From contig NC_060912.1 in assembly GCF_014805685.1 (NCBI RefSeq), forward strand, positions 11,092,658 to 11,156,657: a stretch of DNA of 64,000 nucleotides. The letters run 5' to 3'. Position numbers and translations under genes: made by a program. The notes beneath the pieces are model-generated. The model saw only the letters and a list, made by a program, of their open reading frames with translations, did not search any database and was not told the DNA's origin. The DNA comes from Silurus meridionalis. Lineage: Eukaryota; Chordata; Actinopteri; Siluriformes; Siluridae. Below, one piece after another: positions 46,010-58,094 of the stretch (position 1 is its first letter; each line of letters starts with the position of its first letter).

Positions 46010-47560
46010 TGTGTTACATGAAGGAGGGGAAGGAGTCACTAGGTTAAGAGTCATTGTTGTACGAATCAACATCTTAATGATTCCTTAGGTCTGGATTGCG
46101 AATACTTTCATGACATAACTGATGCTTAGTTGCATGTAAATTGCATGCATTTCAAGATTAATGCATATAAATATATATACATGGCACACTTTGACACTGG
46201 AGACTCCTTACAAAAAAACAGTAAATAAACAATTTCTCACAGAAAACATTATTATTTCAGCAAATGACACGTTTTGTGCAAAATTGACTAAATATTACAG
46301 TAAATATTTAACATGTTATCCCAAAATATTTCGGATAAATTAGCTAATGTTTGCTACATGGTATAAGTCAGTGACTCTACATGTGCAGATTGGCTCTATT
46401 AAGACAGTGTTTGCTGTTCTGGGTTTAACTGGTCATTTTGCTCCTTTAAATGAAAAACAGAAGTGCAGCCTGAGGCGATGTTTAATGGTGTCCAGACGGT
46501 GAGACGACTGAGAAATGCTGTCAATCAAAGTCTAAGCAGATACCGCTGGTTTTACTCTCAGTGTGCTCTCAACTGAGTTTTTAAGATTTGGGTCAAAAAA
46601 AAAAAAAACGACGACTACTAATACTCTAGTGGTCAATATCTGATAAAAACTCAATTTTAAACAATTCAATTTGATTTGATCTGTACTGCACTTTAACAAT
46701 GGGCATAGTCCTGAAGACATTTTAAAGAAATACACAGACAGAATATAAATGAAATGAATACATTAATCGTTAATAAAAGAGCAGCTCTAAATTCTGATTG
46801 GTCAGAAGGTCTGGTGTAATTTCTGTAATACGTTAATTCCTATAGCAGCTCAGCCACCAGGACTTGTAAGGTGGATGCACGTATGACTTAAATGTGTTTA
46901 ATCTGTGAGTCTTCATTGTTTGTGCTGGGTCATAAACAGAGCTGAAACTGTAACTTCAGATCGGGTGAAATTCATTTTAAGAGAGAAAAAGAAAGTATTT
47001 AATAACTCTAATGTAATATAAAGAGCAAATTGCAGTGGGGTAAATGGAATAAAACACATTAATGCTGTTATACAAAAAATTATTTAATAATTTAATCTTT
47101 ATTTGCTTCATGAATCAGTGTCTGGAAAAAAGATACATAAGCAGACACCATTTTTTTCCTATTTTTCGTATGGATTCATTTCTATGCGTAATAATCAGAC
47201 TGGACAGGAAATCATCATAATCACAAGCTGAAATATAATCAAACGAATTGCTTCTCAGCCAATTCTTACCGAACCCTAAAACTACTAGCTAATAGTTTGA
47301 AGTTTCAGTAGAAGAAAGAAAAATGTCTCCAATAAATAAACATGGGGGAAGATACTAAAACACTGTTTATCTTTCTGTAAGCCAGGCCTCTTGGCTAATC
47401 TCTTGAGTGATGTAGACACACACACAAACACAAACACATACACACACACACACACACACACACTTCCTGCATGACATATAGCATGAGTTCATGGGAGTTT
47501 ATGGGAAAACAGTTGAAAGTGACAATATCTTATTTTTTAAATCAGGCATTATTATTATTG
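46010..47560. other. Intergenic, mostly unrecognised
   Basis: Apart from the GGAGACTCCTT word near 46197 and the dispersed-repeat core CTGATTGGTCAGAAGG near 46793, no feature is supported. A short CA tract lies at 47445-47462. Confidence 0.4.
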
Positions 47561-47562
47561 TT

Positions 47563-48228
47563 AGGGGGCCAAGCACCAATGGTGTTTCTCATCGTTATTT
47601 TACCTTTTCTTCTTCTTCTTCTTCTTCTTTGTCTTCATGTTTCTATGCCAGCCTATAGAACCACCTGATAAAAATTTGGGACACTGATTGGGCAACATCC
47701 TGACCAAATATAAGTCAAGTGCAGCCAACGCTCCAATGCCAATGCTAATGTCAAATATGGGCCTAATTTAGAAGTACATTTATGACCATAACTTTTGAAC
47801 AAAAATCTCAAAGGCAGCAGCAATGGATTCTTTCAAGGTCAAGTCTAATTCAACACCAGGACTTATTAAAACAAATTTGATTTCCCGCACTCTTGGATTT
47901 AGTCAAATATTGGATTTTTTCTACGCATTTTTTCCAGTCGAAACCAAGTTTGGCGTTTGCCGTTCGTAGGTATATTCTGGATCAGTATGATACAAATTCT
48001 GTGACAGCACCATCTACAGGTCAAAGGTTACAATAACATGCTGTGTTTAAATGCCAATGCTACATTTTACAATTTTCACCAGATTCATCCTAATGCCCAT
48101 TTATTCATCTAAACCTCCTTTAGTCAGAGAATTTCAGAATTCCAGTCTAAAATTATGGCTCTGCTTTCCTCTGATTGATTAGCTAATGGTTGTTGTGACG
48201 CTCACCGAGTCTGGGTGCTTGGCCCCCG
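47563..48228. mobile_element. Non-autonomous DNA transposon, 14-bp terminal inverted repeats
   Basis: A ~665-bp element is bounded by GGGGGCCAAGCACC (47564-47577) and its exact reverse complement GGTGCTTGGCCCCC (48213-48226). No transposase frame lies inside. ATTATTATT words lie close to both ends, so a target duplication cannot be read with certainty. The superfamily was not determined. Confidence 0.75.
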
Positions 48229-48504
48229 AAATCACTGCTTGTGGCTTTGATTATTATTAGTAGAAGTGAAAGAAGACTTGGGCATTCAGTTTTTCTTCTG
48301 TGACAAAATCCATAATTATTCAGATTTTGTTAAAATTTTGATTGTGTTTTATATTTGACTGTAGTTTAATAGAGTAAATTTGAAAGTGTTGCTCAGACCA
48401 GACATGTTTCACTGGTTAGAGGACATTGTACAAGAGTAAGCCATGCAAACTAATTCAGAGCAGCAGCTAATAAAGATCTCCAACAGAGCATGCCAGACAT
48501 TCAT

Positions 48505-48765
48505 GCTTTCTCAGTAAGCATTTTATCCCTGTCAGGGTCGTGGTGGATCTGGAATTTATCCCAGCAACACTGCATGAGAATCCAGTCCAGTGCAGGACAC
48601 CAACATGTACACTTTTACACCTGGAGCAAATTCCACCTCCCAGCAGGCTGTTGGACAGAGGGACAAAAACCTGCATAGATACAAACGCTGTGCAGATAAT
48701 ATCCCGAGCTCAGGATCAAACCACGCTACCCGCTGTGCCTCCACGTGTGAGATACCATCCTGTAA
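48505..48765 (-). mobile_element. tRNA-derived SINE or SINE-like repeat
   Basis: The minus strand starts with GAGGCACAGCGGGTAGCGTGG (A box) and TTTGATCCTGAGCTCGGGAT (B box). The body matches a very common teleost repeat (GCAAATTCCACCTCCCAGCAGG, GTGGATCTGGAATTTATCCC on the plus strand). Confidence 0.6.
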
Positions 48766-49824
48766 ATCTCACACACACCGGGAATGTCTAGACCAGATGG
48801 AATGATAATTGGCCTTCATACTGAAGAGAAAGATGTGGAAGTCCTTCAGGCTGTTTGACCCACATAAACAATATATTATCTGAAAAAATAAAGATATATC
48901 ACTAAGAAACTCACTGACACTTCTTATCTCACTTATTTTGTTAATATAATCGATTTAATTTCCATCAACGGTCCACTTACGTGAGAAAACTTTGGCCTGA
49001 TGCTCTTGCAAGGAATCTGTGAGCTTCAATCCCAGGGATATTCAGCAAGCAGGGAGAAATAATGTTTTAAAATGGAAGGAGTTTCCATTGTCAGCGCTTT
49101 TGTAATAGTCAGAGATGAAACTCCTGAACTTTCTGGTTTCTCAGTAAAACCGTGAGCTTCGTTCTTGTCTTTAGAGAGGAGAAAGAGAGTGAGAGTCTGA
49201 TGAGGAACTGATTAAATTGCATGTGCTTATGTTTGTATATTGGAAAATAGTCAAATCAGCTAGAACATCACCAGCCAATCACCAGCATCTATGAGCTCAT
49301 GTATGCAGAAGAGGGTAGATACCGCTTTGCTCCGAGTGTGTTATGATGCCCTGAGTAGTACGATCGCTTCAAGTGTTAGCACGCTAACCAGTCATAAATT
49401 CATTCCCTATATAACGCCCCACTGAGACTTATTCCTTATTTATATCATCTACTGTTCGCTTTATACCATGACCACTATAAAGATAATAGTTTGGGACGCT
49501 GTTTGCTGTATTCGTAATTGGACTAAAAGATTTGTAGAATGTTCTGTTGAGATCATGAGTTCATACGATTTGTGTGTGTGGTGACATGTTTAGTCTGTGC
49601 ATCATCGTGTCAAGCACAGCAGAGGGGTTTTTTAAGCTGTTTCCCACCTGTTAACCTGGAATGAGGTCATGGGAAGAACTGGAGAATAAACGCTGTACAG
49701 TAAGACTGTTAGGATTGGATAAATATTTATGTTCACCACTTCTTGAATAAATTGGTAATGCTAACGTTACGATTTTATAGCACTCAGGAGAAGACCTGAA
49801 GATGGGATGTGGATGTGTAGTGTT

Positions 49825-50715
49825 GAAATTTTATTGAATTCAGCACTTCTAACAAAAGACAGCTTCACAGAAATAAAGAGGTTGCTCATATAAACATTAA
49901 CATCATGCAAGTTTATCCTCAAAATGTGAGCCAGTGGTGACGGTGGTGAGGACAAGCTTCCCAGAGATGATGAGGTCAAAACCTTGAGAGGACCATTTTT
50001 TTGTATTGCCAAAAACTTTGTGGATGGGCTGAACATCCCATTCCACATTCACACCTCATTTGCTGTTATAATGAGCTCCACTCCTCTGGGAAGATGCTCC
50101 ACTAGATTTTGTGTGAGATTTCATTCAGGGGTGCAGTTAGCTTGAAACATTCATCCCAGAGGTGTTCATTGGGGTTTGATGATCTTCCACACACTTCCAA
50201 CCCATGTAAAGTCAAGCCAGGTTAATTTCTATAGCGCTTTTCACAATGGACATTGTCTTAAAGCAGCTTTACAGAATTTAAGAGTGAAGGTGAGCGATGT
50301 GTATTTATCCCTGATAATACACCCATACCCAAAGATGTCAAAACTGGGATCCAAATGGTGCTGGTACGTCTCTAGATGGTTCGGGATGTATGCAGGGTCA
50401 GCATCTACTTCTTTGAAGGTCCACAATCTTCATGAGGTGGGACGTGACTGGAGCTGGTGCAGCCTCAGGATGAGTAGAGAAAGAGAAGCAGATCTTCATG
50501 GGGTTGGTTTTGTGCACAGGGCTGTTGTCAGTAGCATAAGTCCTGTATTGTATAAACGCCTGTATGATGAGTTTGGCTCATCTATAAAAGAACATCTGTG
50601 TTTTTACACAAAATTGTCTTCATCATTCTCACTTGCACTAAATATTTACTCGTGTATTCAGCAGATGTATCATGACAACTTGATGGGTTTTGGAACAAGA
50701 CCTACAGTTTTCTGA
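49825..50715 (-). mobile_element. Tc1-like copy with nested insertion
   Basis: 49980-50213 is the left part of a Tc1-like relic (CCACTAGATTTTGTGTGAGA near 50099). It resumes at about 50486 (AAGCAGATCTTCATGGGGTTGG). Between them lies an inserted repeat starting TCAAGCCAGGTTAATTTCTA with GCGCTTTTCACAATGGACAT, a dispersed teleost repeat also seen at 13205. A related CACAGAAATAAAGAGG word occurs at 49868. The 179-codon frame here is chance. Confidence 0.6.
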
Positions 50716-51169
50716 ACATGGACCACTACCTCACTCGCAAGATGGACCACTCTCATCTCGTGGGTGAGGTAATGTGTGTGGGAAGCGTGAGAAAACATTT
50801 CGGACTCCGTAACTTCCTCTTCCCTCCGACACATTCACCCAGACGAATCCGCAGTTCTGTTTTAACTGCTGCTACATTCCACTAACACGAGAGTTTATTT
50901 GGAGATGTGAATACGGAATACAGCGGCAACCCGATAAAATGTACGACCTGTTCCTAATTGCAGCTCAATTACATGTCATTTGTAAAACAGGACATTGAGA
51001 TACATAACTTATAATCGCTGATTCTTCCATCTTAGATTTTTTTTGAGGAGCTCAAACCCTGCTATGACGTTCTTCTACTGGTCATTATACAAACTCACAG
51101 GTCACCAAAGCACCGATCTCCAGCGTCTATGATGAATATGAATGGGAGTCAGTGGAGTAAGAGCAGTCC

Positions 51170-51482
51170 ACATCACTTACCCAGCAGGCATTGATCCTGT
51201 GCACAAATCCAGCTTAATGAAGATCTCCTGCTATAGAGCTCTGACCCTATTGAACACCCTTAGGATGAATGTGAACACTCACTGCACCCCAGACCACCTC
51301 ACCTTCTCACCTACATCAGTACCTGACTTTACTAACACCATCATGGCTGAATGAATCTCCACAAAATCTAGTGGAACATCTTCCCAGAAGTGTGGAGGTT
51401 ATTATAACAGCAAATAGGGAATGGGATTTTTGAAAACCACACAATCTGATGCTTCCTTCTGTCCATAAAGTGTATCTAAAAA
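51170..51482 (+). mobile_element. Decayed Tc1-like transposon
   Basis: Plus-strand relic with CACAAATCCAGCTTAATGAAG, the TSVPDFTNTI block (51325-51350), GTGGAACATCTTCCCAGAAG near 51371 and an end GTCCATAAAGTGTA near 51461. Confidence 0.65.
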
Positions 51483-51489
51483 TAATAAA

Positions 51490-52240
51490 AATCTTTTACA
51501 GAAGTCGGTAAATCCTTCTCAGAAGCTCAAGGTTTTAAAATCAGCACAGAGCGAGCAGACATCAGACATCTCGTCATTTTATTACCTTCTAAGGGTTGAA
51601 ACCAGATCGCATGCAGGAGGCTAGTTAATACGCTAGCTAGCTGAGTGTTAGATGTTCTTCTTACTCTGTGTCCTGGTGAAACAGAATTAGAAAGTTTTGA
51701 AGACTTCAGTTCGCTTTGTAAGACACACTGGATAAAGATCTGCCAAATGGCATAAATATTAATGTACAATGATTTTCTAATTGGGTAGACAATAAATTAA
51801 TTCATAAAGAAATCACAGAGTTGGTTTGCTGCTCATGTGTTTGCTGTAAAGTGTTGTATTTTTTTAAATGGTTAGAATATATATATTTTTTATATTTATC
51901 TATAGAGATATTTTTTTAAATTATTAAAAATATTATATATATATATATAATTAATAATAATAAATACCCCCCACCCCCCAAAAATTTAAATAATGATTAA
52001 ATATTCATGTTCATATTTATTATTCTGAATAAAGGTTTAAAAAAAAAAAAAAAAAAAAAAAGAAGTGATATGAGCCCCAGGACAGTGGATTTCTTTGTCA
52101 TAAACCCACCCATAAATACTTTAATAATGATTCTCAAAGGTGTGTGTGTGTGGGTGTGTATTGTGTGTGTGTGTGTGTGTGTGTACTGTGTTTATGTGTG
52201 TTCCAGATCTACAGTTTTTATTTCCATTAATTCTCTCCAT
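51490..52240. other. 3' flank of mtx1, no other gene
   Basis: AT-rich sequence with poly(A) at 52038-52061 and a GT-rich stretch at 52140-52200. AATAAA-type words on the minus strand (for example TTTATT near 52217) could serve mtx1. Confidence 0.4.
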
Positions 52241-52242
52241 AA

Positions 52243-53608
52243 TCACTCCTCTTCTTCTTCTTCTTCTTCATCATCGTCCTCGTTGCCATGGAGAGGCTCC
52301 AGCTGTCCTCCTGAGCTCTGGATGGTGACGATGCCGCTGAAGACGGCGTAACCCAACATGGCTGCCACGGCGAACAGAACGGACAGGATCTGGTTACGGC
52401 GTTTGTGAGGCTCGTTATCGAAGTCTCCGCCACCGTCGGTGCGAACCGGAGCTTTCCTGCTCTGAGCTTCTGGATGGAGAAAACAACATGTCCAGGAGGG
52501 ATTTATAGATTATTCAGCACAGCATTTCCTTTACCTACGCTTCATGTATAAGACCAAAAGTTCATCAAAAAGTTCATCAGAATCAAATCAACGGGTGTGG
52601 TGTGGTTTGTGTGGTGTTGTGTTGTTTGGTGTGGTGTGTGGTGGTGTGTGGTGTGGTGCTGTGTGGTGTGGTATGTGGTGTGTGTTGTGTTGTGGAACAC
52701 AGTGTATAAGAAGAAGAAGGAGAAGAAGAAGAAGAAGAGGAGGAACCTGGGTTTTCTGAGGGAAAGTACAGCAGCAGGATGTTGGTGCAGAACAGCTGCA
52801 GGTTCTCCAGAGAGTTGAGGTGCTGCTGCAGTTTGCTGTTGGGAAGTTTAATCTTCAGCAGCGGAGCGAGGTGAGCGAACACGTACGCATCTAGTGAGGA
52901 GGGACTGCAGGGAGATTAACAGCTCACTCATCATCACACATTACACACACATCACACACACTTCAGCTTCAAACAACGCCACACTCACGAATCTCCGAAG
53001 AAGAACTTGTGAGAGCCGAGTCTCTGGGAGGAGAGTCATGCACTCCAGCGCATCCTGGTAAAGCTGAGGACCAAAACAAATCTATTTCAAACCTTTTAGA
53101 ACGTTATAAAGTTATGGTGGTGAAGGCATACCGTTTTGTAATTAATAAATACACAAGCCCCGCCTACTTTCAGAGGACAACGTCTGAATGGTACTGAAAT
53201 CGACCAATCAGCTAAAACATGCAATGATCAGGTAACAAATCCGCAGAAAAGAGATGATGCTGTGACCATATTTTTGTGAACAGAACAAAAACATTTCGCT
53301 TTCAGAACATTTTCCACACAAAACCAGTCAAATTCGAGATCCTAAATATATTCTCACAGAGCAAACTTAGTGTGTAGTAATGTGGCTTGGTTCATCATCA
53401 TTATCTTCTTCCTCCTCTCACCTCTTTCTCCAGCTGCTCCTCGAGCTCCAGCACGGCGTCTCCTCGGATCAGCCTTAGTCTCTCCATCTGCCTGGAGTGG
53501 ATGCGGTTGGGCAGCAGGAAGTTCAGAGGAAACGGCATGTGTTCAGCGTACCAGCGCCGGGTCACTTCCACATAGTTCTTACTGTCCACCCACTGAGTGT
53601 AAATCTAC

Positions 53609-53667
<59 letters not shown>

Positions 53668-54076
53668 AGAGAGAAAGAATTCTAAACAATTAACATGCTT
53701 AAATGTTAATGTTAATAATAACATTAATAATAATAATAATAATGTGAATGATAACAACAATAACAACAACAACAATAATAATAATAATAACGTTATTAAT
53801 AATAATAATAATAATAATAATACTTGGGCCTCACCAGAGCAGGCAGCAGTTTTTCCTCCAGTAAGGAGACGAAGGCGAGTGTATCTGCTCCCTCTTTGGC
53901 TGAAAGATCGTAATCTGCGTTATATTTCTGAAACACAAACCACAACTCGGATTAACAGCATGAAAATCACACGTAATCAGAGCAGAGCAGCTGACGACAG
54001 TGTTAACACTGATAACCCATAAAACCTCCTCACATCGCTTTCCTATTACCACCCTGGACCCATGCTATGAAGGGTC

Positions 54077-54124
<48 letters not shown>

Positions 54125-54270
54125 GCTGTTAAACCATTCAGAGACAGGGGTCAGGGGTCAGTAAAAGGTCACTCACCTGCTTCCTGAGCTGAATGATGAT
54201 TTTACTTGGCTGTGACAAACTTCCTTCATCTCTGGTCTTTAATGCAGGTAATGAACCTGATAGAAAGATG

Positions 54271-54320
<50 letters not shown>

Positions 54321-57300
54321 TATTACAGACAAATGAGTTCAAACTGTCATTGATGTTTGCAAAAATGTCTGTATGGATCAAAATAATGCTTTATTAGTTT
54401 TCATCCCTGAACCTCCAGCCAATCACATTCTAGTATTCATACCTGAACTTCCAGCCAATCACATTCTAGTATTCAGACCTGAACCTCCAGCCAATCACAT
54501 TCTAGTATTCATACCTGAACTTCCAGCCAATCACATTCTAGTATCCAGACCTGAACTTCCAGCCAATCACATTCTAGTATCCAGACCTGAACTTCCAGCC
54601 AATCACATTCTAGTATTCAGACCTGAACCTCCAGCCAATCACAATCTAGTATTTATACCTGAACCTCCAGCCAATCACAATCTAGTATTAATACCTGAAC
54701 CTCCAGCCAATCAGAATCTAGTATTTATACCTGAACCTTCAGCCAATCACAATCTAGTATTTATACCTGAACCTTCAGCCAATCACAATCTAGTATTTAT
54801 ACCTGAACCTTCAGCCAATCACAATCTAGTATTTATACCTGAACCTCCAGCCAATCACAATCTAGTATTTATACCTGAACCTCCAGCCAATCAGAATCTA
54901 GTATTTATACCTGAACCTCCAGCCAATCACAATCTAGTATTTATACCTGAGCTTCCAGCCAATCAGAATCTAGTATTTATACCTGAACATATAAATATGT
55001 GAATAAATTAAAGTACTGTAGGAACAGGATGGAATAAACCTTGTGTATAATATTAGCTGGACGTTAACCATCGGATAAAAATCCACACTTGGCAAAAAAA
55101 CCAAGAAACATCTCGAAGTGCTTTAAAGCTTCACACCTCGAGATGATTTGGAAGAAGACATCCTGCTGAGCGTGAGCATGTTCTAACCCGATAAATACAC
55201 GGCCTAAAAGAGAAGGAGTTCACGGCAACAGGAATCACTTGACCTTTTCACCTCTGACCCTCAAGCGATTGAGCATGCAGGACGGCTCGTATATTACACT
55301 GACGTTACCGCATTCTTCACACGTGAACAAGTAAATACCGTCAGCTGACCCCTGACCTCCGACACGCTGACCCTTCCATTATGTGAATGATGATGGATTA
55401 ATGGTGGGAGGGGAGGCAACAAAAACAATCAGCATGGTGGGAATAAAAATACAGAAAAAAACACCTCATATAGTGTTTAAAGTGAGAGTAGAAAATGGTA
55501 ATAAATATAATATATGTTTATATATTCACATACACAATCTGCACTTTAATCATTAAATATATTTTTACTTCAAGAAATGACTTTTTGGTAACTTTTTACC
55601 TCAGATTTTTCTCCCAAAGTCAAAAAAAACCCTCAATTTACCTCAAGAAGTAATTTTCTCTCTTTATTTATCCAAACTTCATATAAAATAATTGTAAAAA
55701 TACTTACAAATCTCTAAAAACTATAAAACATTAGATTTCTTTGATGTTACTGTACACAGGAGCAGATTAGCTTCATATGTTTATCCTGTTAGTTAATTAG
55801 CAAAGGAGGTGCTAAGCTTACAGGTTATTAGCAAGAAGACACACTAGCATGCTATGAGGAGGCTGAATGATTGCTGATATGTAAAATACTGTAGACGTGG
55901 TGAAGTCACTGGTGTGGTTACAGTGTAGTTATAGTGAAATTGCGGTGGTGTCATTGTATTATAATTATCGCGTGATTACGGTGTAGTCGTGGTGTGGTGT
56001 AGTAATGCTGTAGTCGTGGTGTGTTACGGTGTAGTCGTGGTAAAGTTATGCTGTAGTCGTGGTGTGATTATGGTGTAGTCATAGTGAAGTTATGCTGTAG
56101 TCGTGGTGTGATTACGGTGTAGTCATGGTGAAGTTATGCTGTAGTTGTGGTGAAATTACGGTGTAGTCGTGGTGAAGTTATGCTGTAGTCGTGGTGTGAT
56201 TGCGGTGCAGTCGTGGTGCGATTACGGTGTAGTCATGGTGAAGTTACGGTGTAGTTGTGGTGTGATTACGGTGTAGTCGTGGTGAAGGTACGGTGCAGCC
56301 GTGGTGTGATTACGGTGTAGTCATGGTGTGATTACGGTGTAGTCGTGCTGTGATTACGGTGTAGTCGTGCTGTGATTACGGTGTAGTCGTGCTGTGATTA
56401 CGGTGCAGTCGTGGAGTGATTATGGTGTAGTCGTGGAGTGATTATGGTGGAGTCAAGGTGAAGTTACGCTGTAGTCGTGGTGTGATTACGCTGTAGTCGT
56501 GGTGTGATTACGGTGTAGTCGTAGTGTGATTACGCTGTAGTCGTGGTGAAGTTATGCTGTAGTCGTGGTGTGATTGCGGTGCAGTCGTGGTGCGATTACG
56601 GTGTAGTCATGGTGAAGTTACGGTGTGGTTGTGGTGTGATTACGGTGTAGTCGTGGTGAAGGTGCGGTGCAGCCGTGGTGTGATTACGGTGTAGTCATGG
56701 TGTGATTACGGTGTAGTCGTGGTGTGATTATGGATGTAGTCGGTGTGATTACGGTGTAGTCGTGCTGTGATTACGGTGTAGTCGCTGTGATTACGGTGTA
56801 GTGGTGCTGTGATTACGGTGCAGTCGTGGAGTGATTATGGTGTAGTCGTGGAGTGATTATGGTGGAGTCAAGGTGAAGTTACGCTGTAGTCGTGGTGTGA
56901 TTACGCTGTAGTCGTGGTGTGATTACGGTGTAGTCGTGGAGTGATTACGGTGGAGTCAAGGTGAAGTTACGCTGTAGTCGTGGTGTGATTATGGTGCAGT
57001 CGTGGTGTGATTATGCTGTAGTCGTGGTGAAGTTATGCTGTAGTTGTGGTGTGATTACGGTGTAGTCGTGGTGAAGTTATGCTGTAGTCGTGATGTAATT
57101 ACGGTGTAGTCGTGGTGTGATTATGCTGTAGTCGTGGTGTGATTACGGTGTAGTCGTGGTGAAGTTATGCTGTAGTCGTGGTGTGATTATGGATGTAGTC
57201 GTGGTGTGATTACGGTGCAGTCGTGGTGTAGTTATGCTGTAGTCGTGGTGTAGTTATGCTGTAGTCATGGTGTAGTGGTGTTGTGTACAGTGAAATCTTA

Positions 57301-58057
57301 ATAGAGGAAGTGAATAAAATATTTTTTTTAAGTCACTTGAAATCTGTTCTTGGGGAAAAGGGATCTGAACAGGAACTCTGTAACGCACCTGTTGGGCTTC
57401 TCCACGGGTTAGAAATCTTGTGAACTTTGAGAGGTGCACCTGCAAACTTGGCGTAGGCCTGGAGATGAAGAGAAAACAGGGAATACAACAGTGTTTAAAA
57501 CGCAGAAGGAAAAAATAAAGATAAAATAGCAGTGTTTAAAACAATAAAGGAATAAAAATACTTTAGACGTAATAAAGAAAAAAACAAAGACAACATGAAA
57601 CAAAAATGAAAAGTTTCAGATAAAACGTAAAAGACATAAAATAAAATAAAATTAATATAATTTCTGATGAAGTCAGCAAATCAGCAGTAATTAGAAGGAA
57701 TTATTTTTTTTTACACATATTTTCTCCAACCTCATCAAGAATTAGAATAATGTATAAAGACACAGGACACGTGTATGCTGTATCTGAGTTAATCTGTGTA
57801 ATGAATAATTATGCAATGATTTTAACATTATAATAATTATAAGTGGTTTTCTGCTCATTTTCTCAGCTCACTTTTTGCTCACAACCGAAACACACCTTAA
57901 ATGATTTATTATAAACACCGGAAATGCCACTCAATCCGGGGGAAATGGTGTGTTTTAATGTGCACATGAATCTCACCAGAACTGTTAAACAATCCACATC
58001 GACCGATGGTAAACCATAATCGCCTTTCCAACAGTATAACTCCATGGGAGCCGCCAT
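52243..58057 (-). CDS. mtx1: Metaxin-1
   Basis: This is a mitochondrial outer-membrane protein of the SAM/TOB complex, which inserts beta-barrel proteins. Eight coding exons read right to left: 58057-57977, 57458-57389, 54256-54177, 53927-53835, 53604-53422, 53063-52989, 52904-52747 and 52469-52243. The N-terminus [59 protein letters not shown] and [11 protein letters not shown] identify metaxin-1 rather than metaxin-3. It has a Tom37/GST-like fold, then a C-terminal anchor (about residues 275-297) after RRNQ, and an acidic tail ending in eight Glu. The start codon is embedded in AAAATGGCGGC. Exon 6 is 75 nt where the frame needs 77: it reads MTLL, then the frame of [12 protein letters not shown] is offset by two. 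As written the gene is frameshifted; otherwise the length would be about 322 residues. Confidence 0.93.
52590..52745. repeat. GGTGT-rich and (GAA)n tracts in mtx1 intron 7
   Basis: TGTGGTGTGG-type units lie at 52595-52695, then (AAG)n at 52708-52742, which ends at the exon 7 donor. Confidence 0.85.
53612..53822. repeat. (GA)n and (AAT/AAC)n in mtx1 intron 4
   Basis: (GA)n at 53612-53660 is the (CU)n pyrimidine tract of exon 5. (AAT)n/(AAC)n runs at 53720-53822. Confidence 0.95.
54083..54320. repeat. (GT)n and (CAGA)n beside mtx1 exon 3
   Basis: (GT)n lies at 54083-54122 in intron 3 and (CAGA)n, about 12 units, at 54272-54320 in intron 2, just upstream of exon 3. Confidence 0.95.
54405..54990. 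repeat. 36-bp minisatellite carrying 16 CCAAT boxes, mtx1 intron 2
   Basis: Sixteen full copies plus a partial one of a 36-bp unit with the core CCAGCCAATCACAATCTAGT. Because 36 is divisible by three, the plus strand stays open for 209 codons with a 12-residue period ([15 protein letters not shown]). Its position inside an mtx1 intron, on the opposite strand, argues against a protein gene. Each unit holds AGCCAATCA(C/G), the NF-Y consensus. Confidence 0.9.
55890..57290. repeat. 22-bp CpG-bearing minisatellite, mtx1 intron 2
   Basis: About 60 copies of units like GTGTGATTACGGTGTAGTCGTG run for 1.4 kb, with higher-order groups (for example 56175-56460 resembles 56565-56880). Most units carry one or two CpGs in an otherwise AT-rich intron. 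55010-55885 between the two arrays shows no feature. Confidence 0.9.
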
Positions 58058-58092
58058 TTTGGAATGACTCGTGAACTTTCACCCGGAAGTGC
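58046..58092 (-). promoter_or_regulatory. mtx1: mtx1 core promoter: YY1 motif over the start codon, ETS site upstream
   Basis: Reading on the minus strand, CCAAAATGGCGGC spans the start codon (58051-58063) and matches the YY1 consensus. CACTTCCGG (plus-strand CCGGAAGTG, 58083-58091) is an ETS/GABPA site about 30 bp upstream. There is no TATA. This combination is typical of housekeeping mitochondrial genes. Confidence 0.55.
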
Positions 58093-58094
58093 TT

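Noticed and set aside
50176..50715. 179-codon plus-strand open frame
   Set aside because: It crosses from a Tc1-like relic through an inserted repeat and back. The similarity follows the repeats, not a protein.
54373..55002. 209-codon plus-strand open frame with a 12-residue repeat, resembling a repeat protein
   Set aside because: It is the translation of a 36-bp minisatellite inside an mtx1 intron. There is no promoter, splice signal or non-repeat domain.
54405..57290. CRISPR-like spacing (36-bp and 22-bp repeats)
   Set aside because: The units are contiguous tandem copies without unique spacers, in a vertebrate intron. These are minisatellites.
52243..58057. Metaxin-3 instead of metaxin-1
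   Set aside because: [20 protein letters not shown], the C-terminal membrane anchor and the neighbouring thbs3 all fit metaxin-1. Metaxin-3 lacks this anchor and pairs with thbs4.
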